DNA of 64,000 nucleotides from assembly GCA_024180945.1 (NCBI GenBank), contig JAKSGN010000038.1, forward strand, positions 1,860,001 to 1,924,000, given 5' to 3'. The stretch is from Macrophomina tecta (taxonomy: Eukaryota > Ascomycota > Dothideomycetes > Botryosphaeriales > Botryosphaeriaceae). The translations under genes were made by a program, and so were the position numbers. Numbering within the stretch: position 1 is the stretch's first letter; each line of letters starts with the position of its first letter. Positions 1 to 12,646 of the stretch are shown here, in pieces. The notes under the pieces are model-generated. The model was not told where the DNA came from. It saw nothing but the letters and a program-made list of their open reading frames with translations, and made no database searches.

Positions 1-266
1 CAGCCCGGAAACATGGAACGACAGAGACACTATCGCGTATTGCTGAAACTATCGCCTGCACAGCCGAGGCGTGTATCAGAAACGCATGCTCTGGGTTTTC
101 ACCAGTATAACTCTTTTGACCGTATTCTCTGGGTTGCTTACGAACCGCACTGATTCTCTATCGACATGCTCGTGCTCCGAGCAAAGCTACTAACGAACCA
201 TGATTCACTATCCTATGGAAACCCCGCCCGATGCACTGATTAGAAATGTGAAGTCCCGCCTAACCG
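1..266. other. Edge sequence without gene
   Basis: I see no coding region, repeat or RNA gene here. It is the downstream flank of the UBX-protein gene that ends at 267. Confidence 0.5.
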
Positions 267-1873
267 TTATTTCCTGCCCTTGAACAATCCCTTGTTAAGC
301 ATCGCCTTCAACTTCGATTCCTTGTCCCCCGAGCTCGCAGATTTCCTCGCGGGCGCCTTATTCTCCGCACTCACCTCTCCTGCCCCACTGCTAGACGACG
401 GAGCAACGGCAGATGGCTCTTTGACCGCCATCTCATGTCCTTTCTCGTACCAGTCCTGCTTCAAGCTGCGTGTGGTCCTCGCCGCGCCGCTCGCGCCGTC
501 CTCCCACACCAGGTTCATCAGCTGCCGACCCTGAAAGCCCAGGTCGGTAACCAGACGCTTGGAGTCCTCCTTTAGGGTCACGTGCGGGCCGCGCGGACTG
601 ACATATCTGAGCGCGAAGGGCTGCTCCGGATGCGCCAGCACGCCGCGCACGCAGGCGTACAGCGCCGTGGCCGGCTCGTCCCTGGTGAATTGCGCCTCGA
701 TGTGCGACGTGTCCGGCAGCCGCACGCGGATCGTCACCTTCTCGATGGCAGCGAGTTTGTCAGCTTTGGCCTGCTCGGCCGCGGCAAGCTCAGCGTCGGA
801 GGCGAGCCGCTTGTTCTTGCCGGCATTCTGCAAAACAGACTGGTGCGCTTTGGCGTGTTCGACGGTCGGGACGTAGTCTTCTTCGTTGAAACTGGTGTTG
901 CGGACAGCGGCGGGCGTGCTGGAGCTAGAGGGGGTGTAGATGCGGATGGGTCGCTGGTCGGGACCGGGCACTGCGTCCTCTATGGGAGCGTCTGAGGTGC
1001 TGCTGGAAGAGATGGGTGGCTGTTCGGCGGGGGCAGGGGTCGTGTCTTCCTGCTTGGTGGGAACGACATCTTCCATGGGTGATGTAGCGGGCGACGGAGG
1101 GTTAGGTTCCCCAGCAATACTGTCTGGCTCTGCTGGTGAAGAGGCCGGCGGCCCCGTGGCAGATGTACCTGCGTCGGTGGCATGTGCTCCCTTTGCTTCC
1201 TTTGCCGGTGCTGGTGCCTCTACATCCTTGAAATATCCTGAGATCTCCGTCATAGCCTCTTCGAGTGGCTTGCCGCTATCTCTAAACGAGCAACGTAGCA
1301 GTGCGCTGCCTCCCGTATACCCTAGTTGTGCCAGTGTCTTCTGTAGGTCCGTGAATGTGCTCACTTCTCGCCCCATGATGTTGATTACGGGTAGTTCGAA
1401 ATTCAATCGACCAGCTCCAGAACCGCCAGCATTGGTGACGGCGACGCCCCGCTGTGTGAGGTTTAGGTTCTGCTCAGAGATAGTCTCGAACACTCGTAGA
1501 ACCTGCCATATCGATGTGTTGCTTGGGAACTTATGGGTAAGGCGCTGGCCGGGCTGTTCAAGCTGGAGGGCGACGTTGACGACTGACGGTGACCGGGAAC
1601 CTTGCACGAGGTCGAGCTTCGCACCCTGAGGGAGGTTGGCAAGGCGTATCGTACGCGAGAGGTCGACGGGCTTGTTGTTGAACCTTTGAAGGGTTAGTGG
1701 GGCTCTGCGCGGTGTTGAGGGGTAGCTCGCGCCTACTTCAGAGTGTAGTTGTCCGGGTTAAGGCTGAACTTGGCGCAGGCTTCAGCGAGGACCTCAGTGA
1801 GGTGCTTGCCAGGCGTCGTCTTGATACGCGCGGTGCGAGCGCTCGTGTCTACCACGACGACGTGAGACGCCAT
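267..1873 (-). CDS. TUG/ASPL-type UBX-domain protein, 517 aa
   Basis: Adaptor of the Cdc48/p97 AAA ATPase, of the TUG/ASPSCR1 group that includes yeast Ubx4. Two exons: 1873-1737 and 1683-267, with a 53-nt intron (1736-1684) holding ACTAAC near its acceptor. The join gives 518 codons including stop. Exon 1 encodes the start of the TUG N-terminal ubiquitin-like domain (MASHVVVVDTSARTARI), which continues across the junction into FNNKPVDLSRTIRLANLPQG. The middle (about residues 200-330) is low-complexity Pro/Ser/Ala/Glu. A UBX fold lies at about 360-445 (VTIRVRLPDTSHIEAQF to NLVWEDG), followed by a basic Lys/Ser-rich tail. The Cdc48-binding loop is not the textbook FPR; I see RYVSPRG there. Frame continuity and both domains make the model solid. 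Confidence 0.9.
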
Positions 1874-2825
1874 GCTGCGCGAGCAACGCTGAGTGAGGAG
1901 ACGCCGATGATAGTGTAGTGCAGCAGATTGAGCAGTCGGGAGCGGGAACAGTCGACCGAGTGGCGGCGGCGGGTCTCACGGATGTTGCGAACAGCTTCGT
2001 GAATGAAATAGGAGTGGGCGAGTATGATCAAAATGTCTTTCTCGAATCGGGTTGCAGTGATGCCGGCGAGCTGCGGTGCCATCGCTGGGTAGGTACGTGA
2101 TTTCGTTGCGGCGTGGGAGCTGCGGACCGAAGCTTATGGAAGGCGTGGCGCGCCCATGGCCATATAGATTACAAAGTCGGTGCTGTGCGTGATAGACAAT
2201 ACCCGTCTCTGGAATATATTGACCGCAAAGCTGGATGCTCCGATATGATTGCTGCAGAGTCAGCAGCCATCAGGCTTCCACTGTACACGGCACCTCAGGG
2301 CCGCGCCAGTGATGTCACACGCGATGCTTGCACATGTTCTCCGCTCCCCTCACCAAATGACTAGTCAACAACGCTGGCCATTTTCGCATGCCCCCAACGA
2401 GACGCAATTTGCTAGAATTGAGAGCAGACGGAGCTTCAGCCTTCATTGGGGGACATACCACCGTAGCCACCGCTGTTTTGAAGCGATCATGCCTCTGCAT
2501 AACGGCGAAGCTTGATTTGCCAATCTATTTTGTTTATCATTCAGAAAGAAAGGTCCGTTATTTCAATCGGTATCGACGTTACACTAGATTTTATAGAGAA
2601 CCCTGCATGCGAAGTTGATTCCAGAAGTATTGTAACATGCTCTTGTTCTGAGTGGGTTATTGAGCGCTCATACAGATTTGGGCGTTTCCCACTTCTCTGG
2701 CCATTTACGTCCGAATGAATGTTTCTGCTCCTCATGCATATACGTGCGTTTGCTGTTATAACGCTTCTGGAACCGGCCCCGTACCAAACTGAAGCCAACC
2801 GTTTAAGAGAGCCACTGTGCTCTCC
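1874..2825. other. Intergenic, divergent/upstream region
   Basis: About 950 bases between the UBX gene start and the end of the small secreted-protein gene. Only short open frames without family resemblance occur; it should contain the UBX-gene promoter. Confidence 0.5.
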
Positions 2826-3515
2826 CTAACATTTCTGTCCCGGATAAGGGCAAGGTCTTCTGGTGCTCGAAGCATAAGTGAGCCTTGACGAGGAAGAAGT
2901 CTTGGTTCTCTTGGGTTGCCTGCACGTCTCACCCGGATATGGATAGGGGCAGTGCTTTCCCTTCGACCAGATCGGCAAAGTGGGCCTGGGCTTGCCTACG
3001 GAGGACTTGGCCGGTTCTTTTGTGATGGTGATGAACACAGTCTTCACAGGCGAGGGCCCGCGAGAATCGATAACCTTCTCAATTAGAAGAGGACTAGAAT
3101 ATACTTGCGTGCTGTTGGCTGTCGCAGTATGGTTAGCGTTGCCGGGAATTTTGTTGGAGATGAAAATGTCACGCGGCTGAATGTTACCGGAAACAGGAAC
3201 CCCACTAACTCCCTTCTCAAAAGGCAAGGTACTCGTCGAGGTCTCCTCAGCGCCAATTTCATCCGCCTCTTGAGGAGCTAGACTAGCGGTTTCGCGGGCC
3301 TGCAAATGAGGGGCACGACCAAGCGTAAATTTGACAGTGGTTGTTCTGCCCGGAAGACCCAACAGACCTTCTGGCCAGTAAAGCGTCCTGGTCGTGGTAG
3401 GGGGCTTGATGGTGATCGTCTCAGGATAAGAATAGGTAGACACCTTCTTCGCTGGGATTGCTTCAACGAAGGTGTTGCCAGCAAGAAAGACAATAATGAA
3501 AGCGCGCGAAATCAT
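2826..3515 (-). CDS. Small secreted protein with two CPYPG motifs, 229 aa
   Basis: I do not recognise a family. The frame is open upstream, but the Met at 3515 is chosen because it has a good start context (CCACCATG) and is followed directly by a hydrophobic signal-peptide-like stretch (ISRAFIIVFLAG, then a plausible cleavage after VEA). The mature part is Thr/Ser/Pro-rich with 'TITIKPPTTTRTL'-type segments, like cell-wall or GPI-type fungal proteins, but no GPI tail is visible. The only cysteines of the mature part lie near the C-terminus in two copies of one motif, CPYPYPGETC and CPYPGQKC; the second copy is the extreme C-terminus. No intron is needed. The function is unknown; secretion is inferred. 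Confidence 0.6.
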   Translation of the reverse strand: MISRAFIIVFLAGNTFVEAIPAKKVSTYSYPETITIKPPTTTRTLYWPEGLLGLPGRTTTVKFTLGRAPHLQARETASLAPQEADEIGAEETSTSTLPFEKGVSGVPVSGNIQPRDIFISNKIPGNANHTATANSTQVYSSPLLIEKVIDSRGPSPVKTVFITITKEPAKSSVGKPRPTLPIWSKGKHCPYPYPGETCRQPKRTKTSSSSRLTYASSTRRPCPYPGQKC

Positions 3516-4653
3516 GGTGGTATACGGCGATGTCCGTGAAATAAATAGGCGTTTGAAAGTATGCTGTGATTGTTTGTGATCGTGAAAACTTCCCAGAAGT
3601 TCAGTCTGCAATACCTTGTGCTTGTCCCGTTCCCTTCCGTGCAGATGGGGATTAGCAGAACTTATATTTGTGAAGTATACAATGCCCATGTCAGGTATAA
3701 GAGGCCAAAATGAACAAACGAGCATAAAGAACGCATTACATCCTCTTTCGGGGACAAAGGTCGACGCATGTGGCCAAAATCCCCCTTTGTCTCTGACGAA
3801 GCTGGCTGCGCACTATGATGTTTGGTGCTCCGGAAGATCGATCGACACAACTTCCATAGAAAGGCGTAGCAACAATCATAAGTTGGATAATATTGGGAGG
3901 CGCCTGGTTTGGAGAAATATGACCAAGCCTGACATACAAGACCATCTGCCCGATGCGAATAAGGAGTATTCGGACCAACCGATTCAGCCGAAGACAAAAT
4001 AGTAAGAAAACATGAGAAAGAAAGGGGGGGAAAAATTAGTAGAGATATCATTAAAATAGTCGTCCTAAAACGCGAGATATAGGATCCGAACATCGGAGAG
4101 GACCGGAACGTGACCGAGGCAGGGGCAAATGCTGGCAGCGGCAACGCGAGGCCCGATTTTGGCGCTGTCTTGAGACATATGGAATTTCTAGAGTGTGTTG
4201 AATGATTCGAAGATGGATTGATACCTCTAAAATTTGAATGTGAGTGGTTGGTCACGGATAATCGCAATCCGCCAAGGCCTTGATGAGGCTCAAGCCAGGG
4301 TAATGGCAGACGGGCAATTCGTGCAATGGCTCCAATGAGAGAAAGCACTCGACCAATGGCAGTTGAGAGCCATGCGACAACCATTGAGCCGGCCCGAGTC
4401 TGTTTGGGACGAAGGTGACTCAGCTGTCAGGCTTGTCGATGGAGGTGGTTGTTGTTGGCATCATTGATGCGGACGAACGGTTTGTGCTTATCCTCGCGAC
4501 TCCTCATTGGTTGAGCCGAAGCGGGAAGCTACGAGATTTGTTCTTACCGCAACGACCGACTCCAACTCCCCGTAACCCGCTTGCAGCCCGCTCCATTGCC
4601 TCTCCCCTCCACAATCGCTATCGTCGTCGGCTGACGGCCAGCTCCACATCGAC
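3516..4653. other. Intergenic, divergent promoter region
   Basis: Separates the secreted-protein gene (-) from cytochrome c1 (+), so it holds two divergent promoters. A 240-residue minus-strand frame at 3662-4384 shows no family features and I do not call it. Confidence 0.5.
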
Positions 4654-5954
4654 ATGTTGGCTAGATCGAGCCTCCGTTCGGCGCGCACCGCCGGCATCAC
4701 CGCGCGCAGCTCCGCCAGCAGGATAGGCACGGTGCGTCCAACTCGTCCCATCCACTCTCCGCGCGGGCGCCATCACGCCCGTCGATCATCAATGCCTTGA
4801 CGCGAAGGTCGCAGCTGACCTTCTGCTCTGCAGCGCTCTGCCTCCAGCTCCAGCGGCCCCGCTGAGGAGGCCGCCTCGTGGAAGTCCACCCTCGCCGGCT
4901 CCGCTGCCACCGTCGCCGCCATCGGTTCCATTGGCTGGTACTATCATCTCTACGGCCGCAATGTCCACGCCATGACTCCGGCCGAGGAGGGGTGAGTCGC
5001 GCATACTGGAGGATTGATGGAGGTGCTGGCCACGCTGCCTCGGGGACCCAGTCGCCGCCATCAGCCGACACCGCAGGATGCAACACTAACATAATACAGT
5101 CTCCACGCTACCCAGTACCCGTGGGAGCACGCCAAGTGGCACAAGACCTTTGACCACCAGGCGTAAGTTACGCCAGCGGTGCTCCAAATCCCGTCCCAAC
5201 AACTGACTGTGAGGCAGCCTCCGCCGTGGTTTCCAGGTCTACCGTGAAGTCTGCGCCTCCTGCCACTCCCTCTCGCGTATTCCCTACCGTTCGCTCGTCG
5301 GTTCCATCATGACCGTCGATGAGGCCAAGGCTATGGCTGAGGAGAACGAGTACGACACCGAGCCCAATGACCAGGGCGAAATCGAGAAGCGCCCCGGAAA
5401 GCTGTCCGACTACCTTCCCAGCCCCTACAAGAATGACGAGGCCGCCCGCGCTGCCAACAACGGTGCCCTGCCCCCGGATCTCAGCTTGATCGTCAAGGCC
5501 CGCCACGGTGGCTGCAACTACATTTTCAGCTTGTTGACCGGTTACCCTGAGGAGCCGCCGGCGGGTGCCGTGGTCCAAGAGGGTCTCAACTTCAACCCCT
5601 ACTTCCCTGGTACTGGTATTGCCATGGCCCGTGTCTTGTACGATGGTCTCGTTGAGTACGAGGATGGCACCCCGGCCACCACATCCCAGATGGCCAAGGA
5701 CGTTGTCGAGTTCCTCAACTGGTCTGCTGAGCCCGAGATGGATGAGCGCAAGAAGATGGGCTGGAAGGTCCTGGCTGTTGGCAGCGTTCTGTTCGCACTC
5801 AGCGTTTGGGTGAAGAGGTATGCGGGCAACTGGCGATCCCCCAGACGGAAAAGGCCACCGGATGCTAATGCAGCGTGATATTAGGTACAAGTGGTCCACG
5901 ATCAAGACCAGACAGCTCGTCTACAACCCCCCGGTCTCCGGCAAGAAGCACTAG
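4654..5954 (+). CDS. CYT1: Cytochrome c1, respiratory complex III haem subunit, 322 aa
   Basis: Haem-c subunit of the cytochrome bc1 complex; it passes electrons from the Rieske protein to cytochrome c at the inner mitochondrial membrane. Five exons: 4654-4731, 4834-4991, 5100-5162, 5218-5817 and 5885-5954; phases agree and sum to 323 codons. The N-terminus is a Arg/Ser/Ala-rich mitochondrial presequence followed by a hydrophobic sorting segment (TVAAIGSIGWYYHLYG). The haem-binding CASCH is at about residues 110-114, followed by SLSRIPYRSL. The axial-Met region FPGTGIAMARVLYDGLVEYE and the block ATTSQMAKDVVEFLNW are the family hallmarks. One C-terminal membrane anchor (VLAVGSVLFALSVWV) precedes a short basic matrix tail that ends in GKKH. 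Length and motifs match fungal cytochrome c1 throughout. Confidence 0.97.
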
Positions 5955-6769
5955 ATATAGGTGGAATCTGGAGGGTGCGGGATAGATGACGGGGCGGATC
6001 TCCCACAGATGGGCTCCGGGGCCCGAATGTACAGCATCAGAGACAAACGAGCGAAATTTCCTTTGTGTTGACCCCCATTACGTAGAGGAGCGGCGGAGAC
6101 GCTCTGTGTTACTTTGAATTGTACCATCAATGAACCTGTTTTCTGGAGCACGGAGACGAGATGGTGATAATTGGCGTGCATAACACTCGGGCAGAGCACA
6201 GGCAACCGGCAGAGTGGGATCTGCTCGGGCAGCTTGGCAACGTGACGGGCCGCATCCGGCAGTGATGGGCGTTGGAGGGCGTGCTAGCCGAGGGCTGGCT
6301 GCTATTTCTGCAGCTATAATGCAAGGGAAATGGTGTCGCAACAAAGGCCGGCGCGGCAGGTGGACGTGTAGGCGACCCGGCTGCGCGGCCAGCGCGATGC
6401 CAGACAACGTATAGAACGCGGATGCGCAGCAGGGTTGACGCTGGACGGCCCAATGACGACGCGCAGCGGGTCTTGGGATTACGACTCGGAGCGGCCATGG
6501 CCGCAGCTCAGGAGATGGACATCTGAATCTGGGATCTGGCGCCAGCATGCCACTTTCTTGCTGCGCCCGCCGCCCTCAGCCCGCTCCGTCCGCCACCGCC
6601 TGTGTTTGCGCTGTGCCGTCATTCGTTTCGTCGCACCTCTGACACTCCTCAAACCTCCGCGCCGCCCGCCCTCCCCCGCAACGCGCATTCTACAGGCGAG
6701 CCAAATTATTTCTACGCCCTGCACGCCGCCGCCCGCCCTCGACAAGAATCACGAACAGCATCGCGACTT
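5955..6769. other. Intergenic between cytochrome c1 and kinase
   Basis: Terminator of the cytochrome c1 gene and promoter of the kinase gene. Open frames here are short and overlap each other on both strands without recognisable content. Confidence 0.5.
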
Positions 6770-9495
6770 ATGCCCCCCATCAATGCCAGGAACCAGGCCG
6801 AGCTGCAAGCCCAGAGGACCAAGGTGCGCTCCGCCCACCCTCTCTGTGCCGCCCAGCTCCGCCCTTTCACACGCTGACCGGAACCATCACAGCTCACAAA
6901 CTCCTACAATGAGCTCTTGGAGTATGTCGCCGACCGGTGCCCCTTCTTGCTCGCTTCGAGTACTAATACCTCGCGTCCAGCGAATTCTCGTCCCCGGACC
7001 TCCGCACCGTCGGGAACTACCAGCTCGGCCGCCTCATAGGCAAAGGCTCCTTCGGCAAGGTCTACCTGGCCTCTCACAAGCTCACGAACGGTTCAAAGGT
7101 CTGCCGCAGTGGTCCGGAATGTGATAGAGCTCCGCTAAGGGATGATTGAAGGTTGTACTCAAATCCGCCAACAAGAATGACTCGAATCTGGCCCGCGAGA
7201 TCCACCATCACCGGCAATTCCTACACCCTCATATCGCCCGACTCTACGAGGTTATCGTGACGGAGACAATGGTGTGGCTCGTGTTGGAATACTGTCCGGG
7301 TGGGTGTCCGCCGCACTGATCCGCATAGGCCCAGCTGACCGAGCGTAATTTAGGGGATGAGCTGTACAACCACCTTCTCAAGACCGGTCCTATGGAGCCT
7401 TCCAAAGTCCAGAGAATTTTCACACAGCTCGTCGGCGCCGTCTCCTACATACATCTCAAGTCATGCGTGCACCGCGATCTGAAGCTGGAGAACGTCCTAC
7501 TGGATAAACACGGCAACGTCAAGCTAGTGGATTTCGGCTTCACCCGCGAGTACGAAGGCAAATCTAATTACCTCCAGACATGGTGCGGCACCATTTGCTA
7601 CAGCGCTCCGGAGATGCTGAAGGGAGAAAAGTACGCCGGAGAGAAGGTCGATGTCTGGAGCCTGGGGGTTATCCTTTACGCCCTTCTCTGTGGAGAATTG
7701 CCGTTTGACGAGGACGAAGAGAATGATACGAAGAAGAAAATATTGAAAGAGGAGCCAAAGTATCCGGACCATATGCCTGAGCAGGCCAAGGACCTAATTA
7801 CCAAGCTTCTATCGAAACGACCGTTGTTGAGGCCGTCGCTTCCAGATATTCTCCAACATGCATGGCTTGCAGAACATGCACCTCAGCAGCAAGTCATCTT
7901 GAAGCTTCAGCAGCCAGCACCATTCACCACGGAGTTGGAGAAGGATACACTTCAGCGCATGCGCAGCGCTGGGGTTGATATTGACAAGGTTATTGAAAAT
8001 GTACTGGCCCAGCGCTGTGACAGCTTAGCAGGCTGGTGGGCTCTGCTGCTGGAGAAGGAGGAACGGAAGGCCAAGAGAAGGGAGCGTAAGAGGAAGGAGC
8101 GAGAGGCGGAGGCAAAGAGCTTACGCAGACTGAGCGCCGCCAGTAGGGCTAGCAGTAGACTTGATCGTCTTGCGCCGACTATCAGGGAGATCGATGAAGA
8201 GGGTGCGCCTATCCCAACTCTGGGAGACCCCCCGAAAAGCCGGGGCAGGAACAGGGACCGGACATCCATCGCGACGTGTAAGTCGATGTAGATTGCGTGT
8301 ATGTGAGAAATGGAGATATTAACTGAGGATAGCCGCCAGCCCAGACCTGCCTCTCGTGCCAGAGGCATCCAGAACCCCTATCGACGAGAAGCCCCCACCT
8401 CCAGTGGAGAAAGACCGTCGCGTCAGCTCGTCGAGAGGTCGTCCATCGCTTCCACCAAACGAGTATTCACGATCTCGCAGGAGCAGCAGTATGCTGCACG
8501 TCGTCACCACGAATCCTGACCTTCTTGGACCCAACGGATTCGTCCCGTCGAAACGGAGGAGGAAGTACCAGCAACCTTTTCTTGCACAGTTGGCCTCGCT
8601 CAAGCATTGGTTTAAGGAATCGGCAAAGCGCGCAAGGTCGAGATCACCAGGTTCGAAAAGCAGCAAATCTTCGAAAGCGAATCAAGGCAAGCTCACCAAG
8701 CCAGACGATACTCGGAGACCATCTGTTTCTGCGAGTACAAATACAGCTAGGCCCTTGTCCCAAGTTCGACCCGAATCACAGAGGCGCCCGAGCTACGTAG
8801 GCACACCACAACGTCCTCGAGTGTCTACAAGAGCAAGCAACGGCTCTAGCAAAAGGGCGTCCCTTTCGCCAGCGCCGATGACGCCTCGATCTTCGTACCG
8901 ACGAAGCTCTGCCGGACTCCGAGGCCGCAAGTCCACCTCTTCCTCGGTCTCTTCGATTCGTACCATTCACCATGCGCACACTCATTCGAAAGCATCCTCC
9001 ACGTCGTCTGCATCTCTAGCATCTCCATCCGTCTCAAGTCGCACCGGCCGCAGCCCCCACCAGTCCGTCAAAGTACTTCCTGCAACGCCCACCGGCACGG
9101 CGTTCCCATCCGGCATACGCCTTGTCCGAGCAACAGCGGCAGAGTCTGCTGCTGCTTTTGGCAGTCTTCCTCCTCAGAGCCCTGGCGTGCTATTTGCAAA
9201 ACGCAAAAGAAGTCCATTCAAAGGACCTGCGCTCAGTTTGAACACGCAGGGTAGCCCAATAGCTAGAGGCCGCGGCGAAGGCGGAAGCAGGACTAGCAGC
9301 GTTCAGGGGAGGAAGAGTGGGGAACTTATGATTGCGGAGGAAAACGAAGATATTCTAGAGGAAGAGGAGGAAGAGATAGAGGAGGTGGAGGCCTTTTCTC
9401 CGGTATTGGCACCAGGAGAATATTTGGAAGAGTCGCCCCAGGAGCTCAATTTATGTGAGGAGCCGCAGCCAGCGACTCCGAAGCTGAATTCTTGA
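6770..9495 (+). CDS. Serine/threonine protein kinase, CAMK-like, 811 aa
   Basis: Six exons: 6770-6823, 6893-6921, 6981-7098, 7152-7299, 7354-8277 and 8333-9495; the joined frame has 812 codons. The kinase domain starts near residue 40 with the glycine loop GKGSFGKVYL, has VLK as the ATP-binding lysine (about K71), HRDLKLEN with catalytic D158, DFGF at D176, and a CGTICYSAPE activation segment/APE motif; it ends near residue 280. It belongs to the CAMK/CAMKL branch, most like fungal KIN4/HSL1-type kinases, though I cannot fix the orthologue. After the kinase comes a conserved-looking helical block (SLAGWWALLLEKEERKAKRR), then a long Ser/Arg-rich tail with many SR and SP sites and an acidic Glu run close to the C-terminus. 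The substrate is unknown; a role in cell-cycle or polarity control is inference. Confidence 0.9.
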
Positions 9496-10909
9496 TTTGG
9501 TTCGGAAAGAAAGCCGAGACAGGCGAGACTCGGCAGTAGGAGGATGCTCAGCCTGGGAATTGCTTGGATGTTCTGGGTCACATTTGGATTCACCTGCATT
9601 GCGTCCTAGAGGACGGCTTAGCTTCTTTTCTGAACCTTTGTTGTTGTTGTATACCCCTTCCATCACCTTGTCGATTTTTCCTTTGTCATGATCATCGTCC
9701 GACCCTCCACTTTGCTCCTTTCTCTCTTCTTGTTGTGAATTATTTTTTTTTACTTGGACCTGTAGCATTTGTTTGATTCGCATTTTGTCTATTTCTGTGG
9801 AGCTGCGGTGTTTCTTGGATATTTTTCTGTAGATGACGGGGGATCCGGCGCGACAGGAGACTCAAAAGTGCTATTCGTGGGCAGCGGCGGCTGCAAAAAA
9901 AAAAAAAAAAAAAAAAAAGCCAGAAGCGAGCAAAACCTTCATTGACTTTGACTATTTGCAACAGTGGATTATTCTTCTTCATACGAACATATAATCGAGA
10001 GGTTGGTCATTATAGAACTGGACAAGCACGCTCAGGTAGTTGGAGCAGTTATCCACGTTCAAATTTGCGGAGAGGCCGGAACAACATGCAGGTCCCCATG
10101 ATAGCTCCATCCCCTCATAGGTCGAAATGGGTAGGTTTTTGAAAGACTTGAATGTCAATAGCGAGGCCAAGTCTCTTCGTGCGCCAACGTTGGCACATAC
10201 ATTAAGCGTGCACTACCTGGTTCCCTTGCCGCAGGCTTGTCTCACACTAACAATAACAGCGATGATTGCATTAAGGAACCACAACAGGCTTGTCTTAGAT
10301 TTGCTGAGTTGTCTCCAGAAGATAAAGAAGGCCCTGTATCGTCTAAACACGCTGTCTAAATTGCCATTCTTGCTCAGATCGACGGCAACCGGAGTTTGCG
10401 TCTCTCATTCTTTGCTGGCTTCAATATTTGGAACACAGTGGGCGATCCGTGATATAGCATATAAGCTGATGCTAAATCCTCATCTTCAAAATACCATCTT
10501 TCAGCTAGCAGACAGAAAATGAGAGGGTAGCGAAAGAACGTGAAGACGCACAAGGAGCCAAGCATTTGCCCAGACATATACATCATCAAGCGCTGTGGAA
10601 GATTACATGATCACGATCATTTCGGCTGCGAATGCCCAGTTCAAGATCCGCGAGAACATTCATTGACGTGCGGAGCGAAGTGAGTTGGTGAGGTTGTGGC
10701 GGCTGGCAGTGGTCTTGGCGTCGCTAAAGCTCGGGCCGTTTTTTGACGTCCTGTGGTGGGGAATTTGGTGACTCTGAACTTCTTTTGCGGCGGCCAACTC
10801 CAGACAATCCCACGCACCTCACCGATCAGCCCGCCCCCGGCAACGCCCACTTCGCCTCCTCACACCCCGCCTCACCTTCTTCCGCGATACATATACACCC
10901 GCCGCAATC
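9496..10909. other. Intergenic; A24 run
   Basis: 1.4 kb upstream of eIF2 gamma. It contains a 24-nt adenine run at 9895-9918. Short frames on both strands have no supportable product. Confidence 0.5.
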
Positions 10910-12646
10910 ATGGAGTCGGATTCGGATGTCCAGCACGACGAGACCCTCCACGACTCTGAGGTCGAGGAGACGCAGGAGCCCCAGAAGGACGCAAAGCCCG
11001 GCAAGTCTGCGCTGAAGAAGCCTTCCGCGCCGCCTGCTCCTGCTGTTCAGCGCCCTGAGCTGCCGCCACAGCCCGACCCGAAGGACCTGGACGTCGCCTC
11101 GCTGAACCCGCTGACCGACTACATCATCGCCCGCCAGGCCACCATCAATATCGGTACCATCGGCCACGTCGCTCACGGCAAGTCGACCGTCGTCAAGGCC
11201 ATCTCGGGTGTCCAGACCGTCCGCTTCAAAAACGAACTCGAGCGCAACATCACCATCAAGCTGGGTTATGCCAACGCCAAGATCTACAAGTGTGACAACC
11301 AGGAGTGCCCGCGTCCCACTTGCTACAGGAGCTACAAGAGTGAGAAGGAGGTCGACCCGCCATGTGAGCGTGAAGGCTGCAGTGGCACCTACAGGCTGCT
11401 CAGACATGTCTCGTGAGTGAATTTGCCGCGAGGAATCTCGAGTGAGGGGCTAACGGTGGCAACCAGCTTCGTCGATTGCCCTGGTCACGATATTCTCATG
11501 AGTACTATGCTTTCGGGTGCCGCGGTCATGGACGCCGCATTGCTACTGATCGCTGGAAACGGTACTATTACATCCATGCCAAGTGCCGAACTAAGTGCTA
11601 ACCATAATCCCCAGAAACCTGCCCTCAACCTCAGACGTCCGAGCACCTGGCTGCTATTGAAATTATGAAGCTCAACCATATCATCATTCTCCAAAACAAG
11701 GTCGATCTCATGAGGGAAGAGGGTGCGGAGCAGCACTACCAGTCGATTTTGAAGTTCATCCGTGGCACCGTCGCCGACGGCTCTCCCATCATCCCCATCT
11801 CTGCACAGCTGAAGTTCAACATCGATGCTGTCAACGAGTATCTCGTGACAAAGATCCCGGTGCCGGTCCGTGACTTTAGCGCAAAGCCTCACATGATTGT
11901 CATCAGGTCTTTCGACGTTAACAAGCCCGGTGCTGAGATCGAGGAGCTTAAGGGTGGTGTCGCTGGTGGTTCTATCCTTACCGGTGTGCTCAAGCTTGGG
12001 GACGAAGTCGAGATCAGGCCCGGTATCGTCACCAAGGATGAGCAGGGCAAGATTCAGGCGAAGCCCATCTTCAGCAGGGTCGTGACGCTCTTTGCTGAGC
12101 ACAACGACCTGAAGTTCGCCGTGCCCGGTGGCCTGATTGGTAAGTTCACAGTGCCTTCTGTAATCTGGGACTTCGGCTAACCCTCACCAGGTGTTGGTAC
12201 TCGTGTCGACCCTACTCTCTGCCGCGCCGATCGTCTCGTTGGATTCGTTCTGGGCCTCCGTGGCCACCTGCCTGCCATTTACACGGAGCTGGAGGTCAAC
12301 TACTTCCTGCTGCGCCGTCTTCTGGGTGTCAAGACGGCGGATGGCAAGCAGGCCAAGGTGGCGAAGCTTGCGAAGAACGAAGTGCTGATGGTCAACATCG
12401 GAAGTACTGCAACCGGTGCCAAGGTGGTTGCCGTCAAGGCCGATGCTGCGCGGTTGACTTTGACGAGCCCGGCATGCACGGAGATCGGAGAGAAGGTTGC
12501 GCTCAGCCGCAGAATAGAAAAGCACTGGCGTCTCATCGGCTGGGCAAACATCGTTGCGTAAGTTTCCGCCCGGCAGAAGATATGCGTAATTGCCCAAGAC
12601 TGACCCTGATCGCAGCGGTACCACCCTTACCCCTACCACGGACTGA
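10910..12646 (+). CDS. GCD11: Translation initiation factor eIF2 gamma subunit, 506 aa
   Basis: GTPase core of eIF2, which brings initiator Met-tRNA to the 40S ribosome. Five exons: 10910-11412, 11467-11561, 11615-12139, 12191-12557 and 12616-12646; the last one is only 31 nt and supplies the end, GTTLTPTTD. The N-terminal ~70 residues are acidic/Pro-rich. The G-domain has the P-loop GHVAHGKST (from about residue 85), VDCPGH (G3) and QNKVDLM (G4). Between them lies the Cys knuckle typical of eIF2 gamma ([12 protein letters not shown] ... CEREGC). Domains II and III follow, with [31 protein letters not shown] and the C-terminal [18 protein letters not shown] and HWRLIGW. The family is certain; the symbol is that of the yeast gene. 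Confidence 0.97.

Noticed and set aside
3662..4384. 240-codon minus-strand frame
   Set aside because: No signal, domain or natural amino-acid pattern; lies in the divergent promoter region.
5168..5905. 245-codon minus-strand frame
   Set aside because: Antisense shadow of the large cytochrome c1 exon.
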